Source of the DNA: Turritopsis dohrnii | Lineage: Eukaryota > Cnidaria > Hydrozoa > Anthoathecata > Oceaniidae | Assembly (NCBI GenBank): GCA_027922465.2 | Contig: BQMF02000046.1 | Span: 248,001 to 312,000 of the forward strand | Direction of reading: 5' to 3' | Length of the DNA stretch: 64,000 nucleotides | Shown: one piece after another, positions 20,558 through 33,400 of the stretch | Layout: each line of letters starts with the position of its first letter | How positions within the stretch are numbered: position 1 is the first letter of the stretch | Notes under the pieces: generated by a model | What the model saw: the letters and a program-made list of their open reading frames with translations, nothing else | Told to the model about the DNA's origin: nothing | Databases searched by the model: none | Translations under genes and position numbers: made by a program

Positions 20558-21559
20558 GACAGCTTGTACTTGTTTTGTATTTGGTTAAGAATAGGTAAAT
20601 GTAAAATAAATTTAAAGTCATCATTTTTTCATATTGGAAAAAAACATGAAGTACTGTAAATCACTTACATCATAAGTAAACGGAAAAAACGGGGAAAAAT
20701 CTGATATGTGAAGTTGATATGCGGATTTTCTCAAATCGATATGCGGAGTTATGCTGAAGGTATCTAAAGAATATGCGGAGATGCAAGAAGTATATACGGA
20801 GTATATGCAAAGTCCGCATACAGATACAAAAGTGTCTGTATGAGCACAAAAAACTCTTGAGGATCTTCATATTATTCTTTGTAAGTTTCAATTTTGGAGG
20901 ATATTTCAGATCATTGAATAGTTTCACTGGCTTATATTTGGATGCTAATACCATTTACAAACTGAAAAATAATTAAAATCTGTATCAAAGTAAGTGAAAG
21001 TGCTAATGTCTATTTCTAAAGGTCTTCGTTATTATCAAAATGACCCCTCAGAGTACTAAGTCGACAGAAAATGACTTGATCCTTAAGAAATTATCAAGAT
21101 AAGAACACATATGCATTATATATAAACAATGTCACTTAGAAAGTCATATGTTATATATAAAGGCAAAAGAAAATAGAAAGTAAATTTTAAGTGTGACATA
21201 TTGTTTTGTAAAGATTATCCATTCTTTTCATGAGAATTTGCAGAAACTTGCACTAATATTTTCTGTTGATTTGAAGGATTCTCTGATGGGTCTTTCCATA
21301 AAATGCATTTTTCAGTTCCTAAAGGCTTTACGAATGTCATCAACCTAGCTGTTATTTAAAAATGAAGGATCTTCTCTCACAGAATTCAATCTTTGCCCAG
21401 ATGACTTGGGGGCTTTTATTAAGTGATTCTTTTTTACTATGGACTTTTTTATCGTAAGTCATAAGCATATTGTATAAAGAGACAGTTTTTTCTCCTAGCC
21501 TAAATGTTTATATGCAATTACACACAAATTGTAATCTGCCAAAGCCTACCAGATTATAT
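20558..21559. other. AT-rich intergenic stretch, no gene seen
   Basis: Short chance reading frames only. A small run of related words (atatgcggag, tatacggagta) occurs at 20716-20815, probably a decayed short repeat. Confidence 0.5.
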
Positions 21560-21962
21560 ACCTTAAGGGAAGAAATTATTTGCAAAAGAAATTTGTGCGG
21601 AACTTTTGCTCAAATCCTCAAAATTAAATTCCGTAAAAATGAATAAAATATTGGTCATCCACAAAAATAGATTCCGCAAAATTCTCCATATTTTTTATCC
21701 ATAAAAAATTGAATTTTCACTTTGCTTTGAATATAAATACAAAACGTTTGAAAAATGATAAAGGAAAGTCGAAGTTATTGAACATCTAAGGACTTATTAC
21801 TCATTCGTCAATAACAATACAAGCAGCATCTGCACTTGCAAGAGGTTATTAAATTCCTTGCATCCGCAAAAATTAATTCCGCAAAATATGGCATTTTTGT
21901 GTCATTTATCCGCAAAAATATATTCTCAAAAAGTTCTTCCGCAAACTATTCTTCCCTTAAGG
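21560..21962. mobile_element. MITE with TTAA-flanked terminal inverted repeats
   Basis: Left end CCTTAAGGGAAGAAATTATT and right end, read inverted, CCTTAAGGGAAGAATAGTTT. The inverted similarity continues loosely (ttgtgcgg / ttgcgg). The outermost TTAA on each side could be the target duplication, with GGGAAGAA as the TIR, as for Kolobok or piggyBac-type MITEs. About 400 bp, no coding. Confidence 0.65.
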
Positions 21963-22538
21963 TGGCTCCTATAGAAAAAACTAAAGTATGTCAGGAGGAA
22001 CTTTTTTATAATGCACCTATCAAAGCACTATGAAAGACATGAAAAAGGTCTAGTTTGGTTACCTTTAAACAACTTTTGAAATTTTACAGAGCTTTTTCTT
22101 CAAAAATCAGTCAAAATCCATGAAAATCTTCACATAAATGTTCTCAAAAACTACAAATGCTATCACCATGGAGCTTTAAATGCTACATACATATACCTTA
22201 AACTAGGTCCTGAGTTTTGTGGCATTGATAAAGTTATAAATCAAAAGTTATAGCGAAAAACACAAAATTTCTCAAAATTTCTCAAAATCAAGGGGGCCAG
22301 GCTAACTTAAAATTATCATTACTACTATAGTATTGCCCAGACTAAAAAAAACTCATGCACTAGCTTTATATATACTGAACATTCCCTAAAAAATTCAGCT
22401 CACTAGCTTTACTAGAAGCCGAGATATTTTATGTGAGAGTTTCGAAAAAAGCGAAAAACAGCATTTTGAGAAAAAATTCAAATAATACTAAAAATATATA
22501 GCTTTGTAAACTACAAAGGTCTAAAATGCTCCTTTTTC
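21963..22538. other. Noncoding flank of the Mutator-like pseudogene
   Basis: AT-rich sequence with no open coding and no clear TIR. It lies 3' of the minus-strand transposase pseudogene and may be its 3' part. Confidence 0.4.
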
Positions 22539-24107
22539 CTAGCTTTCTTCCTCTTCCTGTTCAATTTCCTTATCTTCAAGTCCCTTTCTTATTGCTTTTA
22601 ATTTTTTTCTCCGTTTGATGCATTTTTCTGTAGATTTACGCTTTGGGGGCAGGAGACTCTTCTTATTGCCGGAACGGGAGCTTTCAAGAAAACATTGTCC
22701 AGATTCAATTTTCATGTGTTCAAAGATTTTGCAAAGTCCTAGTTGGCCATCATTGAACTGGATGATTGCACTATAAACACCTAACTCAAACTTAGCATAA
22801 GTTCTCTTAGGACATCGAGACCCAATAACATTGTTAATTGACTCATTAACGTTTTGTGTTTGCCCATGGGTGCATTTAGAAAGAAGTTCTTCATCCATAA
22901 GGCTTTAAAACACTGGCTCAAGAATTGGAAACATCCATGTTGGTAAATTTACTTTATGTTTGGCATTTTTTGGATCTTTCTTGTACTTACACCATGAATC
23001 CTTACCAGGGGGACAGTACCTGTGTCGTTTCTCTACATTTTTGAGGTCTGTGCAGTGATGCAAAATTGCAGCGATTCAACTTTTCATACCGTACACTTTT
23101 TCTTTCCGAGTTTTACCAACTTTCACATTGTGCCGAATAGCTCTCCCATAATAATTGCTTATTGAATTGATGGCTTTCTGCGTTAGCTTGCCATGTTTAC
23201 CTCCTTATGGCCTTTTTGTTCCTTTATGCTCCTTCACTAAGATGCGAAGACGGGCACCCATTCGCTTATTTACGTGACCAATACATTCCAATTTATTAGG
23301 GATTATTTTAAACTCCTCATAGGGCTTTGATTCTATAACATCTTTAAATGAGGAACTATCACCATCACCGAGATATTCCTTGTACACAAGGCGATTCGTT
23401 TCTACAGATCGATGAAACATCTCGACTGCACCGCAGGATTCCATAGCTCCTTACGACTTTGTATGGTTAATGTGACATTTGTGTTTTTCTTTCCACTTAA
23501 TGTACTCAGGTGTACCCTGTTTTCTTTCCCAGATTGAACAACCTCTACATCTCTTGGACATCACTGCAGCATCTATGCATTTCCCATTTGAGATGATAGT
23601 AACAACGCCATTTAGTGAAGAGTGCCCTCTTCTTTGCCAATATCCGTCAATCGAAATGCGACATGTATATTTATTTAGGGCAATTTCTTTTCCTCTTCCT
23701 TCAAAAGCTGCATTTTTCATGATTTGAAGAGCAACTACTTCATAGGCATCATGAAGTTTTTCACTAGTGTTTCGAAATGAAGGTTCGCTTAATGTATGCA
23801 TATTCATACAACGGGAAAACGTTTTGATTGCAGTGTGACCTTTTCCTAGCTCACAAAACGATAAAACGGTCCGTAGGTTAACCTCAAACTGATTTCTTCC
23901 TTTCTTGCCTCTGTCAGCATCAATCACCTCTAATGAGGTGAATTGACTTGAAACATGTTGGCAAGCTTTGCAAATAAATTCAATTCTATGGCAGAATCCC
24001 ATTCGACGCGTTAAATCATCTTTGATGGTGACAAGTTGACTCCCGCACTCGATGCAATTTTTCATATTGTTAAAAATCTGTTTGAGGACTTTAGAATTTA
24101 TAAGCAT
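22539..24107 (-). pseudogene. Mutator-like (MULE) transposase pseudogene
   Basis: One minus-strand frame from the ATG at 24107 to 22539 encodes a Mutator-like transposase. It has a CxxC zinc region (CIECGSQL, FICKACQ), then the DDE core: CRISIDGYWQRRGHSSLNG (first Asp), EYLGDGDSSSFKDV (second Asp) and QTQNVNESINN (Glu). Between them come KLECIGHVNKRMGARLR and HRYCPPGKDSWCKYKKD. The tail is Lys-rich and acidic. Four in-frame stops interrupt it: TAA at 23451, TAA at 23205, a TGA near 23085 and a TAA near 22905, with no frameshift seen. Assigned from recalled family motifs. Terminal repeats were not found. Confidence 0.82.
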
Positions 24108-24393
24108 ATAGTAGTTATCTCAGAAAGCTCACTAATTATCTTTTTCTCTCTGGAAGGGCTTGGTACATTATTTGCAGGTTCAGAATTATTTACACTACTA
24201 GTATCCTGTGTAAAAATTTTTTGCAGATTCTACGGGTTGACGTCTCCCAAATCACAAACAGAAAATACGTCAGTGTTATAGTCACCCCTGACTTTAAGGG
24301 TAAGCAAAAAATGTCATAGAATGATCAGCAGGAACATAAATTCACATGAAAAACTGTTGACAATACTACACCAAAAAAGTATCCTAAGATAGC

Positions 24394-24425
24394 ATAAACA
24401 AACAAATAAATAAATAAATAAACCG
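24394..24425. repeat. (AAAT)n microsatellite
   Basis: Short run of aaat/aaac units. Confidence 0.85.
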
Positions 24426-24467
24426 AATAAAGGTTATCTTTAATCACTTTTGCAAGAGTGTATATCG

Positions 24468-24719
24468 GCTTCGTTAACAGTCCTCGAATGCGTTTCGATG
24501 GTTTAATCCATTTATTCTTTTATTTCTTATTATTCTTTTATTCTTATTATTCTCTTGAAAATAATAATTCTCGGTGAATAGCGAGTACATTGCATCTTTG
24601 AACGTAGTTGTGCAATGATAACAGTGATATGACTTCGTTAACAGTCCTCCAATGCGTTTTTTATGGTTTAGTCCATTCTTGGAAATAATAATTCTCGGTA
24701 GCGAGTGCATTGCATCTAC
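24468..24719. repeat. Imperfect tandem duplication just outside the pogo element
   Basis: cttcgttaacagtcctcgaa ... attgcatct at 24468-24598 recurs at 24632-24719 as a shorter copy. The internal difference is mostly a T-rich stretch present only in the first copy. Confidence 0.8.
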
Positions 24720-25116
24720 GTACGCATGGAGTTGGAATTATCGGAACTTCCAAAAAGTGAATTTTTAAAAATTGATGACATACCTTATTACACTTATATA
24801 ACTACTCATGTATTTAACGCGGTGAAAATGAGTGCGACAATTTATTAACGCGTGTGAGAGCCTTTCGTTTTTAAAGGTCAATAATTAACGCGAATTGACA
24901 GTTACAAAGTTTTTAGGGGGTATTTAATTAACGCGAATCTTCTTCGAAAATGTAAAATTTTAGGTTGCCTTATTTAAAAGATTAAAGGAAAATGACACAA
25001 TAAAATACTTTTGCTCAGTTCTTCGACTGAAGTGTGTTCTAGTTCAAATACTAATACTAGCTACCCTAGTTCATACAATAGAACGTAACATTGAATGAAT
25101 GAAGAAGTTTATAAAT

Positions 25117-26137
25117 CTATTTGAAAGGATTGTCTTTTATCGGATTTTGGTTGCTTTTGCGTGCATTTTCGAGATTATCAGTTATGCCCGCAGCTTTCCA
25201 TCCTGCTTTGATAATCTGTTTACCAGCTTCAGTTTGTAGATGTTCATAGAGTTCCATCATGACTTTAGCATGACGAGGTTTTAACGTCGATAAACGCAGG
25301 TCGACCTCAATGGACGCAACGTCGCGGTCAGGCTCTATTTCAAGTGCCTTCATAATGCAACTAGTGAAATACTCGGTGAATGCGCGTTTTTCGAAATTTT
25401 TGAATGATGCATTTGTGGTCAAATCTAGTGGCTGCAGTAAGTGGGTCATGTTTTTCGGAACCATGACGGATTCGATTTGATTAGATGAGAGGGCATCTTT
25501 CACTTTCTGCGTTGATTGAGCTTTGAAAGCATCCCACAATAAGAGGCTCTTTTGAGAAGCTGGTAACGATTTTTCCTTCTTGACCTTTTCGATGTGCGGA
25601 ACCAAAACTTCATCGATCAATCTCAATGTTTCGCTCTCATTGCTCCAATGTTTTGGATTGTAAGACAGGGTAAATCCACGAGGAAATTTAACACTTGGTA
25701 AGGATCGTTTCGTTTTACCAGTGTAAATGAGCTGAAAAGGTAGAATCTGCCCATCCAATGTTTCACAGAGTGTCACTGTAATAGCTCGTTTATCTGTTGC
25801 TCCAGCACGCGAGATGTGCTTTTCACCTTTTTTAGCCATTGTCACATTGTCTGTTGCTACAAACTTGGATGGCGTTTGATCTGCATTGATAATCAACTCA
25901 TCAGGGATATTGTGTTTGAGAGTAAGATCAATGATTTCAAAAAGATATCTTGATCTAACCTCGTTCCAAAGTGATCTTGTAATAACTGGCCTCGAGGTCG
26001 TCACTGCTCGACGTGTAAAATTCATTCGTTGGTAAAGCGATCCAGTCCATGATCTCGTGACTTTGAACTCAAGCTACTTTCCGTATTTAACTGGGTTTGC
26101 CCGAATCAATCCATTCAGCACACCCCGAACAACATGC
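25117..26137 (-). pseudogene. pogo/Tigger-type transposase, C-terminal DDE part
   Basis: From the nested-insert junction the minus strand reads VHVVRGVLNGLIRANPVKYG, then a TAG, then LEFKVTRSWTGSLYQR and on without a break to 25117. The DDE_1 core has Asp in IINADQTPSKF, LLLWDAFKAQ and LLQPLDLTTN. The last two are 36 residues apart (DD35D), with the THLLQPLD block typical of the pogo/Jerky/Tigger group. The DNA-binding part is at 37011-37448. The protein is broken by the 10.9 kb insertion and by the in-frame TAG near 26070, and several residues expected at the insertion point are missing. Confidence 0.88.
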
Positions 26138-26739
26138 ACTGCAAAATTTCAGTTCTTATTTTGAGTAAAAAAAAACTGAAAACAAGCAGAGAATTGCTTG
26201 TTTTGAGTAAAACACGTTTTGTCCACATAGCTAGAATATTTTTATAGGATTTAGTAAGTTTTTTCTTAAAATAAGGCAATGCATTCTCAATTTTTCTAGG
26301 ATATTCCTCCGGAAGGATGACCTATTTTTGAAACAAATTATTGGTATAGTAAGGGTATTACAGGTACATGTGCCATATTTTTGCAGTGATTGAAAAATAT
26401 GGCACGTGACTTTGGAGCATTGATAAATATACTGACAGAATTTTAATAGAATATGTATTCCAGACTTGTTTGTTTCTTTCTATTTACAATGGTTTAAAAT
26501 ACTAGATACTGTGTAAAATATACAGTATAAAATGCTTTCCTTTTTTTAAACAAATGCTTAAAGGTATTTGAAAACTGTTATTAATCGTCAAAATTTCTTC
26601 CCTTAAGATACAACTTTCAAAATAACAACCATGTGGCACCTAAACCCTGTTTAGTGACAAAAAATGAAAACAAAATAATATTAACAATAACAAATAATAA
26701 TAAAAGTAACAATCAACATGGAAAGTCACTGTTATGTCA

Positions 26740-29700
26740 TCATGCATTTTTGAATTCACAAAAGTCTTGATGTACTTCATTTGCAACCGGCAAAACATCA
26801 ATAGGAGCATTAAAGTCGTTAAAGATTAACCACTGTAGTACTGTTAAACAAACTTCAAAATCTTTTGGATAATCTAAATCGAGCAAGTAGAACGATGCTA
26901 GGTAAGTTAAAATGACTTCTTCCATTAAATCATTTGATATTTGGACTATTATAGACTTGCCAATGACTAGGGTTGAGGTTTGCTCTTCCAATAGAAGAAC
27001 GGGGCAATTGGAAGAAACCTTGGTGAGTTTTTGATCCGGATCTTCATGTGCCTATAAAAATACATACATTCAATTTAAATTGAAGATTAAGAGGTAAAAT
27101 AAAAAAGATCAAACATAATCTTAATACATAATTCTAACAATCAGTTTCTCTTTTGACTATGAAATTCGGTTCAGTCACATGTAAGTCTTACCTCTACTTC
27201 TGGAAACATTCTTGTTAATCTTTTTTTTTTTCTTGTCTTTTTGCCCAGCCTTTACAGCACTAAAGATGACGTGTAGATTTTCCATCATGTGAACCAGCTT
27301 CCCAACTAAAAGGACACATAGCAAGCTATAGGCAGAGCCAAAATAGACCAAAATGAAAACAAAATAAAAAAAAACAACATCAAATGTTATTACAAGTAAT
27401 AATGTCTTATTAGCAAAAATCAGGTTTTTGCAGCATTTCAATTGTGCAGGTCCATTGCGGGATATGCTTTTTCAAGGCTAAACCCACAAAATGCAAAATG
27501 AAATGATGAAGTAAAACCAATACCTCACCTAATGTAGCAGAAGATGTTGGCTTTATCTTATGTTTAGTCAATCCATAATAAATGATGTAATCTAGATTTT
27601 CCCTCAGGTTTTGAATGAAAACATCTTTATTAGAATCTGTTGCATTTTGTTGGTGTTTCTCTATCCGCCGAACTTCTTCAATAATCTGTCAAAGTACAAA
27701 ATTTGTTCAATTACTTTTAGTTAACACAAGGCTATAAAGAAATAGAATTGTCATAAAATGCAGGCAGCCAAAAATCTAAAAGATTTTTTTTCTAAGATCC
27801 CAACAGATTTCAGTATAGGGTTGTATTTGCACTTACATGAACATGATCCTTTTTGAAGCATGGGTACTTTTCCATGAATCTTTTAATTCTGTTTGGTCCC
27901 TGCAGTCCATTTAGAAATCTTCTGCGTTCCTTAAAGGTTTTGTCCAGATACAAACGTAAAACCTGTTGGTTCGGGTTTTTCTTTTGAGATTCCTTATTAA
28001 GCAATTCACCAAATTTTCCAATTTCTGGCTCAGCAGGTTCCTTATTGGAGTTTAAACAAACGTTTTCTCCAGCATTTGGATTAGCATCTTCTAAGGATAG
28101 AAGAATATATAGATCAAAGTAAAAATGTAAACTGGATATGTCTTGAGGAAAATAAAGGTCACTGAGATTCATTATAAAGCAATTCACCAAATTTTCCAAT
28201 TTCTGGCTCAGCAGGTTCCTTATTGGAGTTTTAACAATGGTTTCTTCCAGCATTTGGATTAGCATCTTCTAAGGATAGAAGAATATATAGATCAAAGTAA
28301 AAATGTAAACTGGATATGTCTTGAGGAAAATAAAGGTCACTGAGATTCATTATAAAGCAATTCACCAAATTTTCCAAATTCTGGCTCAGCAGGTTCCTTA
28401 TTGGAGTTTAAACAATCGTTTTCTCCAGCATTGGGATTAGCATTTTCTAAGGATAGAAGAATATAGAGATCAAAGTAAAAATGTAAACTGGATATGTCTT
28501 GAGGAAAATAAAGGCCACTGAGATTCATTATAAAGCAATTCACCAAATTTTCCAATTTCTGGCTCAGCAGGTTCCTTATTGGAGTTTAAACAATCGTTTC
28601 TTCCAGCATTTGGATTAGCATTTTCTAAGGATAGAAGAATATAGAGATCAAAGTAAAACTGTAAACAGGATGTCTTTAGGCCAAGGTAGAGTAAATCTTT
28701 TTTTTAAAAATAAAAAAAAGAACAAAAACTGACCATAACTTTCTGTCAATTCAAACTTTATTCTTTTAGAATTATGTACTATTTCTTCACTGGTATCAAC
28801 GTTTTCTAGAATCTTCTTCCTTCTTTTCGCCTTGGCATCTGTAAATTCTTTGTGTGAGTTCTTTTTAGCTGATTGGTTGTAAACTCTTTTTGTGAGTTTC
28901 CGAGCTATCTCTAACTGAAACGATTTCATTATTCCAAGATCAGTTGTTGAATAAAATTAGTAACCTTTTCAATATATTTTCAAGGATACAGAAAAGAAGA
29001 TAACTAAAACAGTTAATCATTTTCTTCAAATGAAAAATGAAAATATAAATTTCTGCATAAGTGAAACTTAACACATGCATATAACCTGCTCTTTGCTTTG
29101 GCAAACTCACATTTAAAAAAAGATGTATGGAAATTTACATGAGTCCCTTTAACATCTTTCAGTGAAGGATACAAAATAACAAGAGATTTCGCCATTTCCT
29201 CTATTTCTATATTAGTTAGCTTCCTCTTATATGGAAATATTTCAGCCTCCATGTTTGTAATGGTTGCTCTAACCAGCCGGCTTACTTGGGAGTGGTTTAA
29301 TCCCCCTGCCTTTTCTGTATTAATTAACTCAGCCTCTCGATACACTGTGAAAACAGGGGTTCTGATTTCTAGTTTCGGAGCATCCTCTGCAATCTCAGAA
29401 ACTTGCTTTGCTACCAAACTGTTTGGGGAGATGACAGTTTTTGATGACAGAGAATTATTTAATGTGGTTGATGTTTCAATTAAAGGATTCAAGATTGATT
29501 TTGGTGTTAATGACACAGAATTGGAAATGGTTGGTGATTTTGACACTGTTAAAGGACTCAAATGTGGTGGTGTATCACAAAAAGCTTCATTGTATTTCAT
29601 CTGATCATGATGCTAAAATATATAAATCATTTTCGTTTTCAGAGCTGGACATTGATGAATGGACTAATGTCTAATTTAGTTTGAAAAGAAAAATCAGCAC

Positions 29701-30044
29701 AACTTCCACCCACAGGATTATATAGAAATCAACCATACAAATAAAAAACCTGAATAATTTGCCAGACATCACATCTTTCCTTTGCTGTGAAGTTTTTCAA
29801 TAGTTGTTTTAATTCAAGGAAACTCATTGCCAACAATGCACTAACAATTAAAGAATTTTCTAAAAACAGAAGATATGAACAGAAGGTATGACAAAAGTCT
29901 GTTTCCTAAAAATGTAAAACATGTGTAAGGCACAAAAAGAACATGTACAAAAACCATATAATTTAGTCATAGCTTACCTAAAAAGCATTCTCCTATCTCT
30001 GGATATTTATCGACGATTGTGTTTATTAGTTCGAAGGATACCAT
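26740..30044 (-). CDS. Multi-exon SAMD3-like gene inside the nested insert
   Basis: Minus strand. Exon 1 29978-30044 (MVSFELINTIVDKYPEIGEC, donor GTAAGC). Exon 2 about 29750-29870 (NSLIVSALLAMSFLELKQLL, KERCDVWQIIQ), joined in phase. Exon 3 to about 29080 carries SQVSRLVRATITNMEAEIFP and MAKSLVILYPSLKDVKG, the block I recall from fish and cnidarian proteins annotated as SAM-domain-containing 3-like. Later exons: LEIARKLTKRVYNQSAKKNS; EPAEPEIGKFGELLNKESQK with RRFLNGLQGPNRIKRFMEKY; TLGEVLVLLHHFILHFVG; and the last, EEQTSTLVIGKSIIVQISND ... DFCEFKNA with stop at 26740. Exon phases do not all match (exon 3/4), so it may be partly decayed. Function unknown; family assignment is from memory. Confidence 0.55.
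28000..28665. repeat. ~178-bp tandem repeat duplicating an exon and its intron
   Basis: Nearly four copies of a ~178-bp unit. Each contains, on the minus strand, an acceptor (ttctatccttag) and an exon beginning E(D/N)ANPNAGEN...CLNSNKEP and continuing EPAEPEIGKFGELL, then intron sequence. Copies differ by few substitutions, so the expansion is recent. Only the copy nearest 28000 runs into the long downstream exon. Confidence 0.85.
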
Positions 30045-30412
30045 GATCTTTTAAAAAAGTCTTTACCGGCCTACTAGCATACTTAACGAATATACTACAT
30101 CCATCCGTTGTTAGACCATGTGGTGAGAGAGGGCAACGCGCGCTGGTCCGGGCAAAATATCCGAAGAATAAAATACCGAACGTTAGACTTATCTACTTTA
30201 ATTTAAAAGAGAAATATAGTATTATTTTTTTTTTGCTTTTACTCTTTTAAAAAATGTTTTGTAATTTTACACATGTGAGTAAAATTACTTTGAACTAAGT
30301 TCTCTAACTACAAGTTGGTCCTGTCAATACCCTTTCTTTCGCCCTCTATTTTTCAGTAAAATATCAACTTTGCTTTACACGGATTTAAAAACATAGTCGA
30401 GCAAAGGTCAAA
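30045..30412. promoter_or_regulatory. Shared intergenic region of two divergent genes
   Basis: About 370 bp between the start codons of the SAMD3-like gene (minus) and the C2H2/transposase-like gene (plus). It probably holds promoters for both. No specific motif could be assigned. Confidence 0.45.
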
Positions 30413-33400
30413 ATGGTGGTTGGAAGGATCTGTCATTTTGATGTTGGTACACACTTGCAGATGGATCTGATGAATGAAAAAATCTTCAATTGTTTACTTT
30501 GTAAAAGCTTTCGATCACTTTCACTTCGCTTACTTCTCAACCATTATCGATGTGTGCATGCGAACAAACCAGCTTTTGCTGTGCAATGCAATGTTAATAA
30601 CTGCCCATCCAAATTCACTCTGTTTAATTCACTATACAAACATGTGACAAGAAAACATAAGGATATTTATGACGGACACTTTTTCAGAGGAAATGAATTG
30701 ATAACTGAATGTCAAATCTAAATTGATCATGAAATTGATGTTGATGAGGAGGTTCCTAATAATAATTATCCTGTTGATGATGATGATGCGTATGATGATG
30801 TTGATGATGACAGTGATGACAACAATAATAATTTGGAAGAAGATTGCTTATTGCTTGACTCTGAAACTGAATCCGAAAATGATGAACTTGACAATGCTGC
30901 TAGAGATTTGGATGCACACGAAAATGTAAGAATTATTATATATATAATATATATGTATCTATATTTTTTATCTTTTTACTTGCATGTTTGGTAAACGTTT
31001 TATAAGTATGACTCTAAATGAGATCTTTCTGATTACGTACTTTCAAATTTCAATTATATAAATAGTTATCCATTATGTGTTGTATTTCCTTTTTAGTCTA
31101 TGAAATCACAACTAACAATGAATGCTGTAATGTTTATTTTGAAAACCAAGGAACGTAACAAACTATCACAGGTAAACAAACTTTAAGAATCTACGTAATT
31201 TAAATATAATGCGTTTCTCACCTTTCATTTACTGGATGTATTCTACATTTTGTAAAAGAATGTCACTCTACTGATTTGGTGTAAACTCTTTTAGTAACTG
31301 AGGAAAAGTAATGTGATTTTTTATCTATTTTTTATAGTGGAGTCAATTTATTATAATGTATTATATCAATATATATAAGGTTTGCGGAGTGGGTGCGTGG
31401 AATCACCCGTTCGCCAGCGAAAATATCGAATGCGTGAAAGCCGGATATTCATTCACAATAATGTGTTTTTTCAGAGTCATCTTCGAAGAGTAAACTTAGA
31501 TACATCATTTTACGGAAAAATACTCTATCGTTTTAAATTTTCAGCAATATTTCGAAGGGCTGTTGATACCACCGTCGACGACAACAAAGTCCGAAGAGCG
31601 AGTTGAATACATGAATACGCATCCATGACTGAAAAGGGCGCTATTATCCATAACTGAAAGGGCGCTATTTCCTTTTTGGGATAAGGAATATGCAAGAATA
31701 TTATGTAATTTTTGTTAGTTTTCTTGAAATGTATCCTATCAATATTAGTTATATTGCGATTCAAAGAACTTATTACTTTAAATGTCCAAATACCAAACTG
31801 TGCTCCTTTGCCTCGTTTTGATGTGGTAATTTGTTGAAAATTATCAAAAATTGGCCCATTAGCAATTTTCAGTTATGAAAAACTTAATATCAAGTAATGT
31901 CACAATATAAAATCTCAAGTCAGGTTTGATAGTCTGATAATGTGTATTCAAGGATTTGGTCAATGTGGGATGGAGATAGAAAAGAGAAGGAAAACAAAAT
32001 GCTTTATGAATCAATAATTTCCAGTTCTTTTATGCATAAGTACAGATTTAAAAAATTTCTGACACTCATAGTGACAAGATGAGCATGAATAAAGATGGCC
32101 TATTCTTAAATAAATAGCTTTTTCAAAGCATAAAGAAGCACTAGGAAGTAAAAACCAACAAGAAATACATAAGGCATCTTCTAAACTTTGGTAAAATGTT
32201 CAGGTAACTTAACCCAGATAATCAGCAACATCCGGTTTTATGTTGCAATGTCAATCAACAAAATTCAATTTACATAAAAGATTCTTGAATCCATCACATG
32301 TTCCTTTCAAATGAACGATAAAAAACATTTTGAATGTCTCTAACTACATGCTGGAAATGCCAGACACGTCACATTTGTAACTCCTGTCTTGGTTCAGCAG
32401 TTTCATTGTTTCAAGTACATATACCAGATGTTCCACGACCATATAATAGTGATTCGTCTTGATTCATAAATTGATATCAATTACTCTTGATAATGCCTTA
32501 TAATACACCTGAAATAGTAAAACCAACCAACAAATTATTAAGAGCATAAATTTTCCATTCACAATACTGAAAGTAAGTAAAATCATTTATATTTCACATA
32601 TATTTAATTATATATGTTATTATAATTATTACGTAACTATAATTATATTTTTAACATGTATATATAACTGATTTGTTTCTTAGCTCTTCTTCATTGTCGT
32701 TTATTTTTAATTATCTTATCCAATCAAAGAATTTGTAAGCTGTATATATAACTATTTTACCTTCAGTTATTTTTCTCAAAGTTATAAATTTTCACACAGA
32801 CATACGTACTAAATGTAAATACTACAACAGAGTTGACTAGAATTCAAAATCATAGAATATTTTTCAGTATAGATGGATAAAATATTGTCTATATACATTT
32901 TTTGTTGTTAAGCAGTCTAATTTGATAACACTGTACTATTTTAAATAGACAAATTCCATGATGATGTTTACTATTTTGATGTCTCATTAATTCAGACATT
33001 AGAAATTATCAAAGCCACTTTTTTCTTCACACACTTACCACTACTACATTCTCTCTCTTCAGCATGAAGTTACATACGAAACATGCAAATCATTTCCCAT
33101 GGACAATAATAAGCTTGCAATAAGAATTCAAAATGGGTAAATCTCTTAAAGGACCTATTATGAATAAAATTTTGTGGGGCAACAAATGGTGTCACTGCGC
33201 AGTAAGAAGCGAGCAAACAAAAACATCATACATTAAATTTTAGCATCATCATTTGGACTTTTGTCTTGTTATGTTTATGTGTTGTGTGTGGTAATAAAAA
33301 CAGTTAAGTGGATCAAAATACAAAATCAAGTTGAATAAACATTGCTTAAAGATAGTAGTAAAAGGAATGGAGAAGAAATAACAGTTTTTTCTTTTTTTCC

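Noticed and set aside
26138..26300. Long perfect TIR for the nested insert
   Set aside because: Comparing 26138-26290 with the complement of 36860-37010 gives only short shared words (CTTAAAATAAG, ttttttac) and a poor terminal match; I could not support a long TIR.
30723..30929. Met-rich reading frame on the plus strand
   Set aside because: It is an out-of-frame reading of the GATGATGAT-type DNA that encodes the acidic linker of the transposase-like gene.
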